Assembly: GCA_034406715.1 (NCBI GenBank)
Contig: CP137879.1
Location: 248,001-312,000 of the forward strand
Direction of reading: 5' to 3'
DNA: 64,000 nt
Origin: Rhodotorula mucilaginosa
Taxonomy: Eukaryota; Basidiomycota; Microbotryomycetes; Sporidiobolales; Sporidiobolaceae
Positions within the stretch are counted from its first letter, which is position 1. Each line of letters starts with the position of its first letter. Of the stretch, positions 9,963 to 23,190 are shown in pieces. The position numbers and the translations under genes were made by a program. The notes beneath the pieces were generated by a model that had not been told where the DNA came from, did no database searches, and saw only the letters and a program-made list of their open reading frames with translations.

Positions 9963-12900
9963 CTACTGGCGGAGACGAGCTCCGGCGGCCGTCGCCTGGT
10001 GCGACGAGAACCGCTGCAGGTCTGCCTGGCTGACCGAAACCTTGCGGCCGAGGCCAACCGACTGCTGGGCGCGGCGGAGGAACGACGTGCGGTTCGAGTA
10101 GAGCGACTCGTGGCGGGACTGGGTGCGGGTCATCGGAACGCCGTCGACGTTCTTGATGGGCTTGGGCTGGCGGCGGCGGTTCCACATGCCGACGAGGGCG
10201 CGGACACCAAACTGTAGCGAGCGAGAAGGGGCACGTCAGTTAAAAGTCGCGAGATGAGAAGTAGAAACGAAGAAACGCGAGCTCACCTTGACAAAGTCCA
10301 GCGGGAAGAACCAGACGATGTTCCAGATCCAGACGATTCCAATCCATCCGCCGCTGTGTGTAGTGAGAGTATTATAGTCAGTAACTCGGCGAGGAATGGA
10401 GCAATCGGGCTGTTAAACGACGTACGATACGCCCTGGACGTCGGAGAAGCCCCAGTCTCCGTAGGCAGCGATGATGGACGAGATGAGCTGGGCCAAGCAG
10501 AACGCAAGGAACAGCGCAACCGACGGGCGCTCTATGGAGAGTGCAGGGATCAGCGGGAGCACTTTGGCGGACGTCCGAAGGTCGAGAGGGAGGTCAACTC
10601 ACCCATGAAGAAGAACGAGTGCGAACGCGTGATGAAGATCAAGGCCTGCGAGATCTGGGCGACCTCTATAGACGCAGATAAAAGTCAGCACTGTACGAGA
10701 GGCGAGAAAGCGGAGGAAAGGGCCGGAAAACGCACGGAGGTAGATGACCATGTGCAGACGCGGGTCGTTGTGGTCCTTGAGCGCGTCGACGCCGAACTTG
10801 CGCTCGAAGAAGGTGGTGAAGACGATGGTGCAGAAGAAGGCGATGGTGCCGGCAGCGAGGAAGAGACCGTACGCGAAAGCGAAGGTGAAGATCTCGCCGA
10901 GGTCCCACGAGTCCGGAGTCGCCGACGGCAAGACGCGGTCGAGCGAGAGGGTCATGATGGTACCGTCGTTGAGGAGCGCAATGATCAAAACCATGAACGG
11001 CGGGAAGTCGAACTGGAAGGCAAAGGCCATGACGGCGAAACCGACGACTGCCCGAGACAAAAAAGGCGAAAAATCAGCGATCCGCCCACGAAGTTCCACC
11101 GATTAGCATGGCAAAAAAGGACGCACCGATACGGATAGTGACGGCGCAAGCGTAGATCGAGTAGTTACGCATACGCTGGAAGATGACACGGGACTGGCGG
11201 ATGGCGTGGACGATGGTCGAAAGACCCGGCTCGGTAAGGACGATGTCGGCGGCGCCACGGGCAGCGTCGGTGGCACCCTCGACGGCAATACCGACGTTGG
11301 CGCGGGACAGGGCGGGAGCGTCGTTGGCACCGTCACCGGTCATGGCGACGAGGTGACCGAGACCCTGGAGGCGCTTGACGATCTCGTACTTGTGCTCGGG
11401 GAAGACACCGGCGAAACCGTCGGCGTCGAGGACCATCTCGTCGAGGTTCATGTGCTTGCCACCCTCGGGGAAGCCACCGGCCTGGAGAACCTTGGCGGGG
11501 TACATGTGGTCGCCGAGACCGAGACGACGGCCGGTTTCCTTGGCGATAGCGAGCTGGTCACCGGTAACCATCTTGACCTTGACGCCGAGCGCCTGAGCCT
11601 CGTCGATGGTCTGCTTGGTGTCGTCACGGGGAGGGTCGAAGATGGCGAGGAGACCGATGAGCTCGAAGCCGTTGCCCTGGTCGTCCTTGTTGCCAGACGG
11701 AACGTCCTCGACGGCGACGGCGAGGGCACGGAGACCACGAGCGGCAAACTCCTCGACGTCCTTCTCGAGCTGGTCCTCGACCTCGGCGGTCTTGTTGCGC
11801 GAGCAGAGTTCGATGATGATACCGGTCATACCCTTGGTGGCACGCTTCATCTCGCCGGTGGCGTCGACGGTGTAGGTGATCTCGGTACGCTTGTCGACGG
11901 GGTTGAAGGGCTTGAAGTCGAGCAACTTGATGCCACGGCGGGCGTCCTCCATCGACGGGATGGCACCGGTGACACACGTGTCGATGGCGTCCATGTTCTC
12001 GGTACGGGAAGCGTAGGCGGCGTACAGGATGACCTCGTCCGGCGAGAACGACGAGTAGGTCTTGAGGGTCTGCTTGTCGATCGTGAGCTTGTTGGTCGTG
12101 AGGGTACCGGTCTTGTCCGAGCAGAGGATGGTGACACCGGCGAGCTCCTCGATGGCGGTGATACGGGTGACGATGGCCTTGTACTTGGCGAGCTGCTGAG
12201 CTCCGACGGCGAGGGTGACCGAGAGGACAGTCGGCATGGCGATGGGGATACCACCGATCAAGAGGACGAGGATGTTGTCGAGACCGCGGCGGTACGAGTA
12301 GTGGAAGCGCGGGTACAGGATGAGGATCTCGAGGACGATGAAGATGCCGATCGAGACCAGGCAGAAGAGACCGATCTGGGCGAGAATGGCCTGCAAGTGA
12401 CCAGTCGAGTCGTCGTCGGCGCCGACGAGCGAGGCGGCACGACCGAAGAAGGTGTTGGCACCGGTGGCGATAACGACACCCTCGGCCTCACCCTGCTTGC
12501 AGATCGACGACGAGAAGCACTGGTCGCCGACCTTCTTGCCCTGCGGGAGCGACTCGCCGGTGAGACCGGCCTGGTCGATCGAGACGTTGATGGCATCGTA
12601 GAGACGGCAGTCGGCGGGGACGATGTCACCGATCTTGAACGCGACGACATCACCGGGGACGAGGTCGGACGACTCGATTTCGATCCACGAGCCGTCACGC
12701 TTGCACTTGGCCTTGGGGGCGAGCGACTCCATGAGCGCCTTGACGGCGTTTCCGGCCGAGCGCTCCTCGTAGAAACCGATGGTCGAGTTGATGAACAGGA
12801 GGAGGACGATACCGATAAAGTCCTGCCAGTCGGGCGCGCGGCCCTCACCGTTGGACAGGGCGATGGCGACAAGCGCGGCGCCCTCCATGACCCACGAAAG

Positions 12901-13947
12901 CGGGTTCCACATGAAGCTGTGGAGTTTGCGTCAGGGTCTTTGTCCACGGCATAGGGAAGGCGGGAAATGGAGAACGCACGAGAGGAACTGGAGGATAGCC
13001 GAAGTCTCCTTGGACTCGAGCTTGTTGGGACCGAAGATTTCCCGACGGCGGTCGGCCTCGGCGTTGGTGAGACCGTCCTCCTTGCACCTGTGGTCATGAG
13101 TGTGTTCGTTAGTACGTTGTGCGCAGACAGCGAGGTATGTGTTGTTCGAGTGCGCGAGAAGCCGAGGTGATGAGGAGCCTCGGACGAGCCAATCACGGCA
13201 GAGCCAACAACGAATTCATGAATCGGCGACCGAGCAGAAGCTTGTCCCTCCCAATGTCCTGGCTCGTCGCGGAGCGAGTGGACGACAACCCACTCGCACA
13301 CCAGACCGAGCGAGAAGCGAGCGATGCCGGCCGTGGGGGCTGGGGAAAGAAAAAAGGGGAGGCGAGCCACTTACTGAAGCAGAGTCCAGACATCCTCCAA
13401 CTCGACCTGCTCGAGGTCGACCTTGTCCTGTTGACGCAGAGATGACGAGAGCGTTAGGGAACCGAGTCCAAGAGTGCGAGGAAATGGCGACGATGGCCGG
13501 AAAAAGAGGCAGACACGTACCTTGTCGTACAAGTCCTCCGCCTTGAGCTGAATGGTGCTCATGTCGACGAGGGCATGCTTGGTCTCGCGCTCCTCCTCCT
13601 GTACAGCGGTGCATGCAGGACATCGAGTACAGATCGGGCGAGATCAGGGCGAGCGACGAGGGAAGAAGACGGGAAAAATTTGAGGCGAGGGCGAGCGGGG
13701 GTTGGCTCCTCGTCAGCGACTGGCCAAACAAACCGCCGAGATTGCACGATTCGGGCGAGAGGGGACGCACAAAGGTCTTGTCGAAGCGGCCAGCCTTCTT
13801 CTCGGCTTCAGGCGCGGCCTTTTCGGTGGTGGCAGGGCCAGCAGCGGCGGGGGCAGGCACCTTCTCCTGGGTGACCTCGGGGTGCCCAGCGAGGGTGCTG
13901 GCGCCGACCTCCGGCTGCGCGGCAGGGTTCTGCGACGGTGCCGACAT
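9963..13947 (-). CDS. PMA1: Plasma-membrane H+-ATPase (P3A-type ATPase)
   Basis: Pumps protons out of the cell using ATP, setting the plasma-membrane gradient that drives nutrient uptake. Ten exons sum to exactly 1000 residues: 13771-13947, 13521-13598, 13375-13427, 12980-13087, 11127-12916, 10736-11047, 10603-10665, 10426-10531, 10287-10353, 9963-10211. Visible motifs are LTGESLPQGKK in the actuator domain, the phosphorylation site CSDKTGTLTTNKL, KGMTG in the nucleotide domain and MTGDGANDAPALSRA at the hinge. Ten membrane segments are expected and the C-terminal ones are readable in exons 6-9. The last exon gives a basic tail with Ser/Thr sites, as expected for the autoinhibitory R domain. 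The Ala/Pro/Glu-rich N-terminus starts MSAPSQNPAAQ. An internal fragment is duplicated at 6743-7165. Confidence 0.97.
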
Positions 13948-16201
13948 GGCTAGTGTCGAGAGGGTGGCGACTGGGGTATCGACACGGAGGAGGGTGTCGA
14001 GAGTCGGTGAAGAGAGAAGAGGGAAAGGAAGGGGGCGCGAGCAGGAAAACTTGGGGTTCGGACGCTTGACGGACGGTGCGACCTTTTTCGGCGGTTTCAC
14101 TCAACGGCGCTTCTTCTCGACCACAGATGCTCTGTAGCTGGTTACCGGGACGGGACGGGGTCGATCAAGCACCAGCGAGCAGCGAACAACACAAACAGGA
14201 GCAAAGAGATCTCTTTCGTCTTCCTCCGACTCGGGCTCAGGCGCCAGCCCCTTTGCCTCGCTCGAGTGCTTGCCTTCGGCCGCGGGCGTTTCGACCACTT
14301 GCCGACGCCGCTCCGTCCGTTTCTGCCTCGACCCCGGAAACGGCTGCTTATTACCCCAGAACAACCCCGCCTTTGCCTGCCAACTCGTTAGATCAAAAAG
14401 TCGAAAATGGTTTCGCCCGGGCGATAAAAACCCATTTGCCCCTCTGCGAATTTCCGCGCGCCGCTTAAGCTTGAGCCGGCTCGCTCCCTCGAGCGTCATC
14501 GAGCCCCGGCACGGCGCAAGAGGTGTGGCACCTCGAGACCGAGCGCTTCAACACCCGCGGCAGCTGCTGCATGGCTCTCTCCACCCTTCCCGCTTCGACG
14601 TGCACGCTCTCGGATTTGCTCTCACACCACGTCATGCTCCCTCGGAGTTGCAAACGACTCAGAGAAAGCCAGCGCTTCTTCTCCACCAGGCAATCCATCC
14701 GCATGCTACGCATATGTAGCTTCGCACCACCTTCTCCAGCGTACGGACGCCGCCTGAAGCTCGAGGCTGGCTCGAAAAGTGGAGAGCTCGCGTTTGGTTT
14801 CTGGCGCGCGCAGGCTCATCGCGGCTTTTCTAGACTCGCTTCGAAGATAAGCAGCCCGCGCTCTTTCTAACGACGCTAGTAGGGCACCGGGGTCGCGCCG
14901 AGAAAGCTGCAGTGCAGGTCCGCCGCCCGTACGCCGCGGCGGACCAGCTTGCAGGTCCCAAACATGGAGGAGGTTTGCCCCTTTTTAGCCTCGGAAATGA
15001 AAACCTCTTCAAATTTAGACCCGCTGCCGTCGATCTCCGCGTGGCTGGAACGTGAGTCCTTTGCGCTTGCACGGCCGGCCAGCAACGACCAGCTGCGCGA
15101 CAAGGAAGCTGCAGCTCTCGGGTGCTCAAGTGGTATTGTACGGTGCATTGTACGCAGTCTTCTTTGCCCCGTTGCTTCAATTCCCTCGAGGTCCGAGCTT
15201 CCGCGGCTGTACTACGCGATCACGCCACCCGCCCGTGCCGACGGCGCTTTTCCGAGTTGGCGGAGTTGGCTTTTCGCGCGGCGCAGATAAGTATACGCTC
15301 ATCAGCTGGTCCCGATGTATGCGCAGGCTTCGCTAGCAGCTCTGCTGTATATCTGCCGTCAGCTGGCCCCTTGCACACAAGCTTTTTCGCACGATCATAG
15401 CGCCCGCACAAGATATCGCGGACGTCTTGGACACAAGATCTCGATAAGCTGGTCCACGTCCTGGCGTCCACGACTGCGCTACTGTATAAGGCTTAAACGC
15501 CTCCTTGGGCGTGAGCGCTTAATGCGAAATATTCTCTCACGCCACATTATGCGCTCTCGCCCTTGACGAGAGACGATGCTTTCTGCAGGTCTTGGATTCC
15601 GCAGCGCTGCGCGATCACGAGCGCTAGGCGCACGGCTTTCGCACTCGACTGTACAGTGCGTGTGCAAGCGACGAGGCTAGACATTCCTGCATACGCCTCG
15701 CGAAATACTCGGAGCACAGAGGTAAGCTTGTGCGGAGAGCTGCGGCGGCCGACGTGCGCCGACTCGGTAATCCTCGCAAGCAGGTGCGTGCCTTCGTGCG
15801 TGCGCTGTTTGCAATATGTCCGGAGAGACCAGCCGCGCGGCTAGACGCCAGAGAGTACCTGCACGCTCATTCTATGCGCGCTGTGCTCGACCTGGTGTAC
15901 GGAGGTCTGTGCGCCAGATGCTGCGCAGGACATGCCACTCGCGCGCTGCTCGCAAGTCTGCACAGCAAACGATTCTCGATCTCGCCCACAGAAAATACTC
16001 TCGATAACGTGGCCGAGCCGAAGGACGAGAGCAAGATCGGGAGAAAAGGAATAGAGATGAATCTATGGATGCTGCGGAACGGAAGAGACTCGACGAGCCC
16101 GTGTCCGGTGGTAGTACAACGACATGCGGTTGATGAAAAGCCGCGTGGAAAATAACAGGAGGTTGAAGAGAGAGGATCGGGGGGAATGGAGAGGAAAGCG
16201 T
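13948..16201. other. Long intergenic region upstream of PMA1
   Basis: A 2.25-kb gap between PMA1 and the stop of ABZ1, both on the minus strand. The part next to PMA1 (13948-14500) is pyrimidine/purine-skewed and probably contains its promoter and 5' UTR. No open frame has a recognisable domain or plausible spliced extension on either strand. No tRNA or other structured RNA was recognised. Confidence 0.5.
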
Positions 16202-19056
16202 TTAGGGCCGAGTGCGACCGAGGACGGCATCAACCTTGGTGAGAACCTCTTCCCACTCGTTCTCCGCGACCGACTTGTGCGTGATCGCTCCGCCGCCACC
16301 CAGCGTAAGGTCTGAGGTGTCGCGTTTGGTCAGACAACACGTACATCTCGATGGGAGAAACAGGAGAAGGGGGGACTTACCGCGACCGCGCTTGACGAGA
16401 GTGCGGATGACAACCGACCAATCGGACGCGCCGTCAACAGCAAGGTAGCCAAAGACACCTGATCGTAGTCTCTTAAAGTCAGTAATGTTGTCGCGTGTGG
16501 ACCATATGGCAGGCGGGTCCGTACCAGAGTATGCCCCGCGGTCTTGTCGTTGTTCGAAGTCGTCGAGAAGCTGCAGGCTTCGCAGTTTCGGGGCGCCGGT
16601 CATGGAGCCTTTCAATTCGAGAAAATCAGCATGCCGTCATAAGGCCACAAAGAGCAGCAGCGTCTACTCACCGGGCGGGAACGCGCGCATCATGGCTTGG
16701 AAAGGTCGGACTCCTTCGCCGAGCTGACCCACGACGGTGGTCACCATCCTGCGTGCAAGAGTCAGCACCACCGTGAGAAAAGGAGAGACAGAGACAACCA
16801 GCTCACTGGTGAACGGTCTGGTAGGACTCGATGAGCATCAAACCGGGAACCTCGACCGTTTCGACGGGACAGCTCGCGAGCATGTCGTTCCGGATCAAGT
16901 CGACAATCATGAGGTTCTCGGCCCGCTCCTTTTCGTCGGCCAGCAACGCTCGCTTCTGGCGCTCGTCTTCGACGGGGTCCTGCGGCGATCTTCGCACCGT
17001 GCCCTTGATCGGCTTCATGTCGGCCTTGCCTGCTCGGTCGATGCGGATGAACCGCTCCGGCGACGAGGACAACAAGGTGAAATCCGACCGCGGAAGATGG
17101 AAGTATGCGCAGTAAGGCGCGGGGTTGGTCGCTCGCAGGGTGAGATAGAAAGGGTACGGATCGCCCAGGAGGGGCGAGTCGGCCGGGAGACGCGAACGGA
17201 ACTGGGTCGTCAAGCACAGCTCGTACGCATCGCCCGCAATGATGCTCCTCCGAGCTGATTCGATCGACGAGATGTAGGTCTCGCGGTCCTGGTCTGGGCA
17301 AAAGTAGGTGGGCAGAGGAGCCGGACTGAAATCGCTCTCGCCCGGAGGCGCTCGGCGGAGGATTGCGCTCACACGCTCGAGCCAGGCGGCCCATTCCTCT
17401 TCTTCGACGCCGAGAGCGGGGAGAAGTGACGAAGTGTGATCGGCCGTCGGATCCCCCGGTCCCGAAGTCCTCACGAGGCCGTTGGCGGACCAAGCGCCGT
17501 TCTCGTGGTCGTACGAGAGGACGAGAGCTGCGAAAGCGAGCTCGACAGCCGACTGCTCTCGTACGGTGAGAGGATGACGCTTCGAGAGTGGCATCGTCTC
17601 GTCCTTCATCTCGTACGCGATCGAGCCGACGAAGCCGACTGGCACGCTGGGTCGGTCCGCGGAGGCGAAGCTGGTCTGACTGGACAGCGCAGTCTGTAGA
17701 TTGCTCAGCCACGAGGTGAACGATTCGGCGTCGTCCAAGTTGACCGTATCGCAGCCCTCTGCGGCAGTGCGGACGAGGACAGTTCGCGATCGAGCTTGGT
17801 GCGAAAGGGTTGTCTGTGGGATGCACAGATGCGACCATTGCGGTACCCCGCTTGGCTGTGGGTTGAGATCGCATCAGCGTTCGGCATCGCCATGTGCAGA
17901 AACGAGAGGAGACCTACACGAGCGGATTCGAGCCAGATCTCACCCAGAGGGGATCTTCCTTTCACGAGAGTCTCGAATACCTTCCTCGTCGTCCAATCCG
18001 CTGCGCTGCCGAGAGGGACGTGTAGCAGCTTGTAACGAGAGCTGTCGGAAGGGGAGGAGGATCCCGTTCGAGAGCGGAAAGCTGTCGACAGCTCGAGGAC
18101 GTGCGCGGGCAGGTCAGGCGATCCTTCGGAGCCTGGCTGCTGCCGCTGTTGAAAGGCGAGAGTGATGGCGAAGAAGTTGGACAGGATCGTCTCGCCGAAA
18201 GAAGATGCGATGGACTAGAGGGAGGAATTTCAACTGCTTAAATTTCTCGCTGGATCGCAACAAACGGAGGAGAGGTGACAGGAACGCACCTCGGGATGGA
18301 ACTGAACTCCGTACAGAGGTTTCACGTGGTGTTGTAGTGCCATCACTTCCGGTTCGCGACCGGCGACAGCACTATCGGTCCAAGCCGTGACTTCGAGATC
18401 CCTCGGAAGGCTGGCGGCATCGACCATGAGGCTGTTGTATTGGACGGCATCAAATTCGTCCGGGACGCCTTCGAAGAGGTTCAAATAAGTCGTGGACGTC
18501 CTGTCGAGGCGGATCCGGCTGATCTGGCCATGCTTCGGCGCCGCGGCCTTGATGACCTGCAAGGGGGAAAGGAATCGCTCAGCTCGCTTCACGACGATCG
18601 GCACTTGTTCTGCCCCGCTGGGCGCTGAGCGCAGCCGCACCTTTCCTCCAAATGTCGTCGCTAGACCCTGGAGACCAAGGCAGAGTCCAAAGATCGGAAG
18701 GCGGTCGCCGAATTCGGCGATGAGTCTCGTCGGCCAGGAGAAGTCGCTGTCGCAGTGCGGCGTGCCCGGTCCGGGTCCCAGAATGACGCAGTCGATGTGC
18801 GGGAGAATCTCGTTGACGCAAGAGTCCCTACCGAGGCCGACAATGATCAGTTTCTTGCGCCTTGCGAAATTTTGGAGTTCGATGACCGAACAGGTGCATG
18901 GAGAGCTCACCACGACAGGCTGTCGACGTTGACGACGACGATGCGCTGTTCCCATCCTTCCAAGTCCCAGCCCTTCGTCTGCGTGACCAGCTTGAGGATG
19001 TTGCGCGTGTACGAGTCATGAAAGTCGAGGATCAAGCATGTCGGAAGTCGCCTCAT
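16202..19056 (-). CDS. ABZ1: 4-amino-4-deoxychorismate synthase, fused glutaminase and PabB domains
   Basis: Makes aminodeoxychorismate from chorismate and glutamine, the first step to p-aminobenzoate and folate. Nine exons give 775 residues: 18911-19056, 18641-18860, 18290-18556, 17918-18214, 16807-17855, 16672-16748, 16525-16608, 16381-16458, 16202-16311. The N-terminal half is a class I glutamine amidotransferase: HDSYTRNIL, LGPGPGTP, the nucleophile Cys in FGLCLGLQG, and the His/Glu pair in YGVQFHPE. The C-terminal half is the chorismate-binding domain with IKGTVRRSP, MIVDLIRNDM, PPGSMTGAPK and LGGGGAITHKS. The KGT lysine and the fused architecture favour ABZ1 over anthranilate synthase. 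The donor of exon 1 and the AAG acceptor of exon 2 are the least certain junctions. Confidence 0.94.
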
Positions 19057-19435
19057 CGCGGTGCTCTAGCGAGCCGAAGATGGCGTTCGGGGTCCAGGCG
19101 ATGTCCAAGAGACGAAAATATCGAGTACCACGATATCACCGAAGCCTTAACATGGAGGTTGAGAGATGAGCCCGAGTTGCGGGCTGCCGCGGTGCAGCGT
19201 CGATCACCGAGATCTCTTCTTCCTCGCCGAAAGATAGGCCAGGATGTATCACTGTGAGCAGACTCTTCGACAGGCGCTACTTGGCATGGCGCGCAATCTT
19301 CATAAATGTGCAGCCCCGGCAAAGAATGCTGAGACCAGCAACGTAACAAAAATCTTTACAACACGACATCGACCCAGTTACACCCCAAGAGAGGTCCAGC
19401 AAACCGCGATACTTGAACATAATGGTTGAGGCGAA
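19057..19435. other. Spacer between ABZ1 and MCM4
   Basis: About 380 bases holding the ABZ1 promoter and the MCM4 3' UTR, both on the minus strand. No further gene is seen. Confidence 0.5.
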
Positions 19436-22400
19436 TCAGACCTCGACCGCCTGAGCGCCTCCGACGAGACGGATGGTTCGCGCGTGCGCGGCGCCACTCA
19501 CGCGCACGCTGCCTTCGCTCTCGAGGCTCTTGATCACGTCGGTGAGCTCGCCGTGCTCGATCGGTATGGACGACTGCGCCTCGAGCGCCTTGAGCAGCTC
19601 GGTCCACTTGAAGCCCTTGTCGCGAGAGCCGAGGAGGGCGACGACTTCTCGGCGGAGGTCGCCGCGCAGCTTGCGCTGGTGCGTCGACTGGCCGCCGAGG
19701 AGGTCGAGGTCGATCAAGCCCGTCAGAGGGTCGGTCTGCAGGTGGTCAGAGAGGTTAGCGCTTGCCTTCTTAAAGGAGAGGGCAATAGAAGGGCAAACTC
19801 TTACCGCAGACTCCTTGAGCGCCTCGCGAATCAGTCGGTTCGCCTCGGTCACGTCTTCGACCTGAAAGCGGGAAGACGAGTAGGTCAGACTCTGGCAACA
19901 GGCTATTATCACTGAAAAGGCGTGCGCACCTCGACGCGCTCAGAGTAGCGCATACGCGCGTGCGCCTCACTGAGGCGGATCATGCTCTCGAGCTGACGAG
20001 TCGTGGCGGTGATGCGGCGGTCGTTACTCCTCGAGTCTGCGCCAGCGTTGCGCATCTCGACGTAGGCGGTGACGAGCGCGTTCGAGGCTTCGGGGGTCAG
20101 AACCGGCTGGACGTGGTTCCGAGCCCACGAGATGTAGGCGGTGAGGTCCTCGATTTTCTGTGACGAAAGAGGCGGGTCAAGACTTGCTCGAGAGCTTCTG
20201 GTCTCGTGCGCAGCTGCGACTGACCATGATATCGGTACCGGCAGTCTCGGGCTTGTCTTCGAGGTAGAGACCGACCAAGTGCTTCGCGAGCATGCGGTCG
20301 CTCTTGTCGTCAATCTTATCGAGCACGAGGTAGAGCAGGTCGAACCGCGAGATGAGCGTCGGCGGAAGATCAATGTTGCGCGTGATCGGCCACTTGAGGT
20401 TGTACTTGGATCCGACCGGGTTGGCTGCGGCGAGGATCGAGGTCCGGGCGTTCAGGGTCGTGATGATGCCGGCCTTTGCGATCGAGACGGTTTGCTGTTC
20501 CATGACTTCGTGCAGCACACTTCGAGTAGAGTCCGACATCTTGTCAAACTCGTCGATGCAGCAGACACCACCGTCCGACAGCACAAGAGCGCCACTGCAA
20601 AACTTCGGCGTCAGTACTGTCCCGCCAGCTCTGCAAAGGTTCTTATCTCACCTCTCGAGCACGAGCTGCCTCGAATCCGGATCGCGAGTGACGTAGGCCG
20701 TCAGACCGACGGCGGAGGAACCTTTGCCCGACGTGTAGACTCCGCGAGGCGCAATCTTGTGAACATACTGCGGATCGCGGGCTGAAGGTGAGCATGGTCA
20801 CGCGCAACAAGTCCAGAGAGGAGAAACGTACCTGCAGGATCTGACTCTTACTCGTACCGGGGTCACCGACGAGGAGGACGTTGATGTCGCCACGGTACCT
20901 GGGTCCGCCGGCTCCTCCGCCCTTCGCGATGCTCTTGTTCGTACCGCCAAAGAGCTGGAGCAAGATCCCCTTCTTGACGTCGTCCATCTCGTAGATACTC
21001 GGCGCCAGACTCCTCGAGAGGTACTCGTAAATGTCGGGTCGGCGGGAAATCTCGACGAGGCGTTCCTTCAGCTTGGCGTGTGCCGAAGCTTGTCGCTCTT
21101 CCTCGTTGGCCGCGTCGTTGTCACCGTAGAGATCGGCATCGTCGTCGCCGTTCAACAAACCGGGACCGTCCGCCTCCTCTTCCATGCCCACTCCGACGAC
21201 GCCGCGCCGGTCGTCCGCAGACCGCGTCGAACCGTCGACACCCATGCGCCGCTTGTCCGTCTTCTTGACGTGCAGGACATCCACATACGTCTTGAAGAGA
21301 CTCTTGATGATGCGCTGACGCGGGTTCAACCGGACCGGCACCGAGCGGAAAATGCCCGTCACGGTCACTCGATCACCCGGCTTGACGGTGTCGACCAGCT
21401 CGTCGTACAGACCGAGAGAGACGGTATGCGGCGTCTGACCGTCGGGTACCGAATCGGGCGTCTCTTGCAGGCGAACAATCTGGCGGTCCGCGAACTCGCA
21501 GCGGTTGTGGACGAGCATCATCGAACCCTGGACGTTGCAAACATCGCGCGGGCAGCGGAGCGGTTCGGCGATCTTGCCTCGGTCGATCTCGACCGTGACG
21601 GTGTGCGAGCAAGCGTTGCAGCGGAAGAACGCTGCGTGGGGTTAAGCTTGTTCAGTGGCGTGAGCAGACTGCGAGCCAGCATAGGGAAAAACGCACCCAG
21701 CTTCATGTCGGGAATGATCGGCGTCGCACGAATCACGAGACCCTTGATGCAGACGATCTTGTCGATGTCTGCGAGAAGTACTTGTCGTTAGCGTCTCGGG
21801 TTTTCGAGTGGCGAATGCGTCCACACTCACCTTGAGGGTTCAGGTCGCGCATGTTGACGCGTGTCTCGTTGGCATACGGGCGGACCTTGAAGACAGCGCC
21901 GTGCATCTCACGCGCACGCTGCTCGTTCTCGAGCCTCGTCGGGCCCTCACCGAGGTTCTCCTCGGCGCAAGCCCACTCGAGCGCGGCGTCCTTGAGTTGC
22001 TGATCGAGAATCGGGACGAGTTCTTGCGGGTAGAGCAAAAAGTTGCGGTACAGTTGCGCATACTCGCGATCTTCACGGTTGCGGATGACTCCGCCTTGCT
22101 GAGTCTCTCGCCAGCGGAAGGCGAGCAAGTCGACGACGTCGAGGTTGAGGTTGGTCTGCCCCGTGTCGCGCATGCGCTCGAGGTAGCGCTGGTACAGCTT
22201 GGTCCCCGGGCGCTCTTTCGTGTACGCAAAGTCGATCTCCGAGTCGAGTGGGACTTTGGCGAGTTGGTTGCGGTACATGGCCACGGTGTCGAGTTCGCCG
22301 CGCATGTGAGCGTCATGGATCTTGCCCTCGAGCTCCTCTCGCTTGATCCGTGCCTGTTGGGAGAAAAGGTCAGCACCGAGCATGCTACACGAACGAGGAA

Positions 22401-23190
22401 ATCGCAGCTCACCTGTTCTTGACGCCACGGGTCGAACGTCTGACGGTCGCCGCACGTGAATTCCTTGAGGAACCACTCGAACGCTTTCATCGAGGCGCCG
22501 ATCGTCACCGTCGTACCCCAGAGAACGGTGACGAGCCCGTCGTCTTCCTCGTCGTCTCCTTGGTCATCGTCTCCGTCCGTCATCGGCGCCGTGTCGTCCC
22601 GGCGACGACGCGATGCAGCAGACGAGGGAGGGAAGCCCAGCTCGCTTCCGGCGTTCGAGGTGGCGACGTTGCGGCGGTTGCCTCTGGCGGCGGAGCGATT
22701 CGAAGGGGTCGGCGGCGCCGCAGAGTGGATGTCACCGCGGACGTTGCGGCGCGGGGTCGGCGACCCAAACTCGGAGCCGGGGAAGAAGAGCGGCGAGTCA
22801 TCGCGACCCGACCGGCCGGCGGCACTGCCGCTTGCGAGGGGACGACCGGCGTCAGACGAGAGGTGCCCTCCCGAGTTGAAGAGCGGGTTGAGGTTGGCGC
22901 GGCGAGCCGAACCTGCGTTCGACGACGAAGGGAAGGCGAGCGGCGACGAACTGCAGACTGCGCGGCGTGTTCCCTCGAAAGGTCAGCGAGCACGTGACGG
23001 CGGCTCTTGTGATGGTTGCTCAGTACTCACCCCCAGTGCCCGAGGCGCGCAGGCGGTCTACGGTGGCCGGTCGCGCGTCGCTCGAGGGGTGCCCTCCCGC
23101 CGACGAGGAAGGGAACGCGAGCGGCGAGGTACTGCGAGGCTGCTGCTCTGGCTGCGCACCATCGTTATCGACGTCCATGTTGTTCGACAT
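19436..23190 (-). CDS. MCM4: DNA replication licensing factor MCM4
   Basis: Subunit of the hexameric MCM2-7 replicative helicase in the nucleus. Ten exons fit (about 23031-23190, 22413-22957, 21831-22353, 21697-21768, 20832-21631, 20652-20767, 20225-20594, 19930-20157, 19805-19861, 19436-19735) for about 1056 residues. The Ser/Pro-rich N-terminal tail with [14 protein letters not shown] and the segment [14 protein letters not shown] are MCM4-like. A zinc-binding site is seen as CNAC and CPRDVC. The AAA+ core shows Walker [10 protein letters not shown], Walker B CIDEFDKM and the arginine-finger region [11 protein letters not shown]-terminal winged-helix region follows [13 protein letters not shown]. 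The acidic insertion [17 protein letters not shown] in the OB region is unusually charged. Assignment to MCM4 over other MCMs rests on the N-terminal pattern and [18 protein letters not shown]. Confidence 0.95.

Noticed and set aside
11206-12954. A 582-codon open frame on the plus strand
   Set aside because: It is the exact antisense shadow of the main PMA1 exon, rich in Asp/Glu/Val because of G/C third-position bias.
14900-15700. Possible tRNA or structured RNA in the PMA1 upstream region, suggested by local G/C palindromes
   Set aside because: No A-box/B-box pair or cloverleaf could be found by eye.
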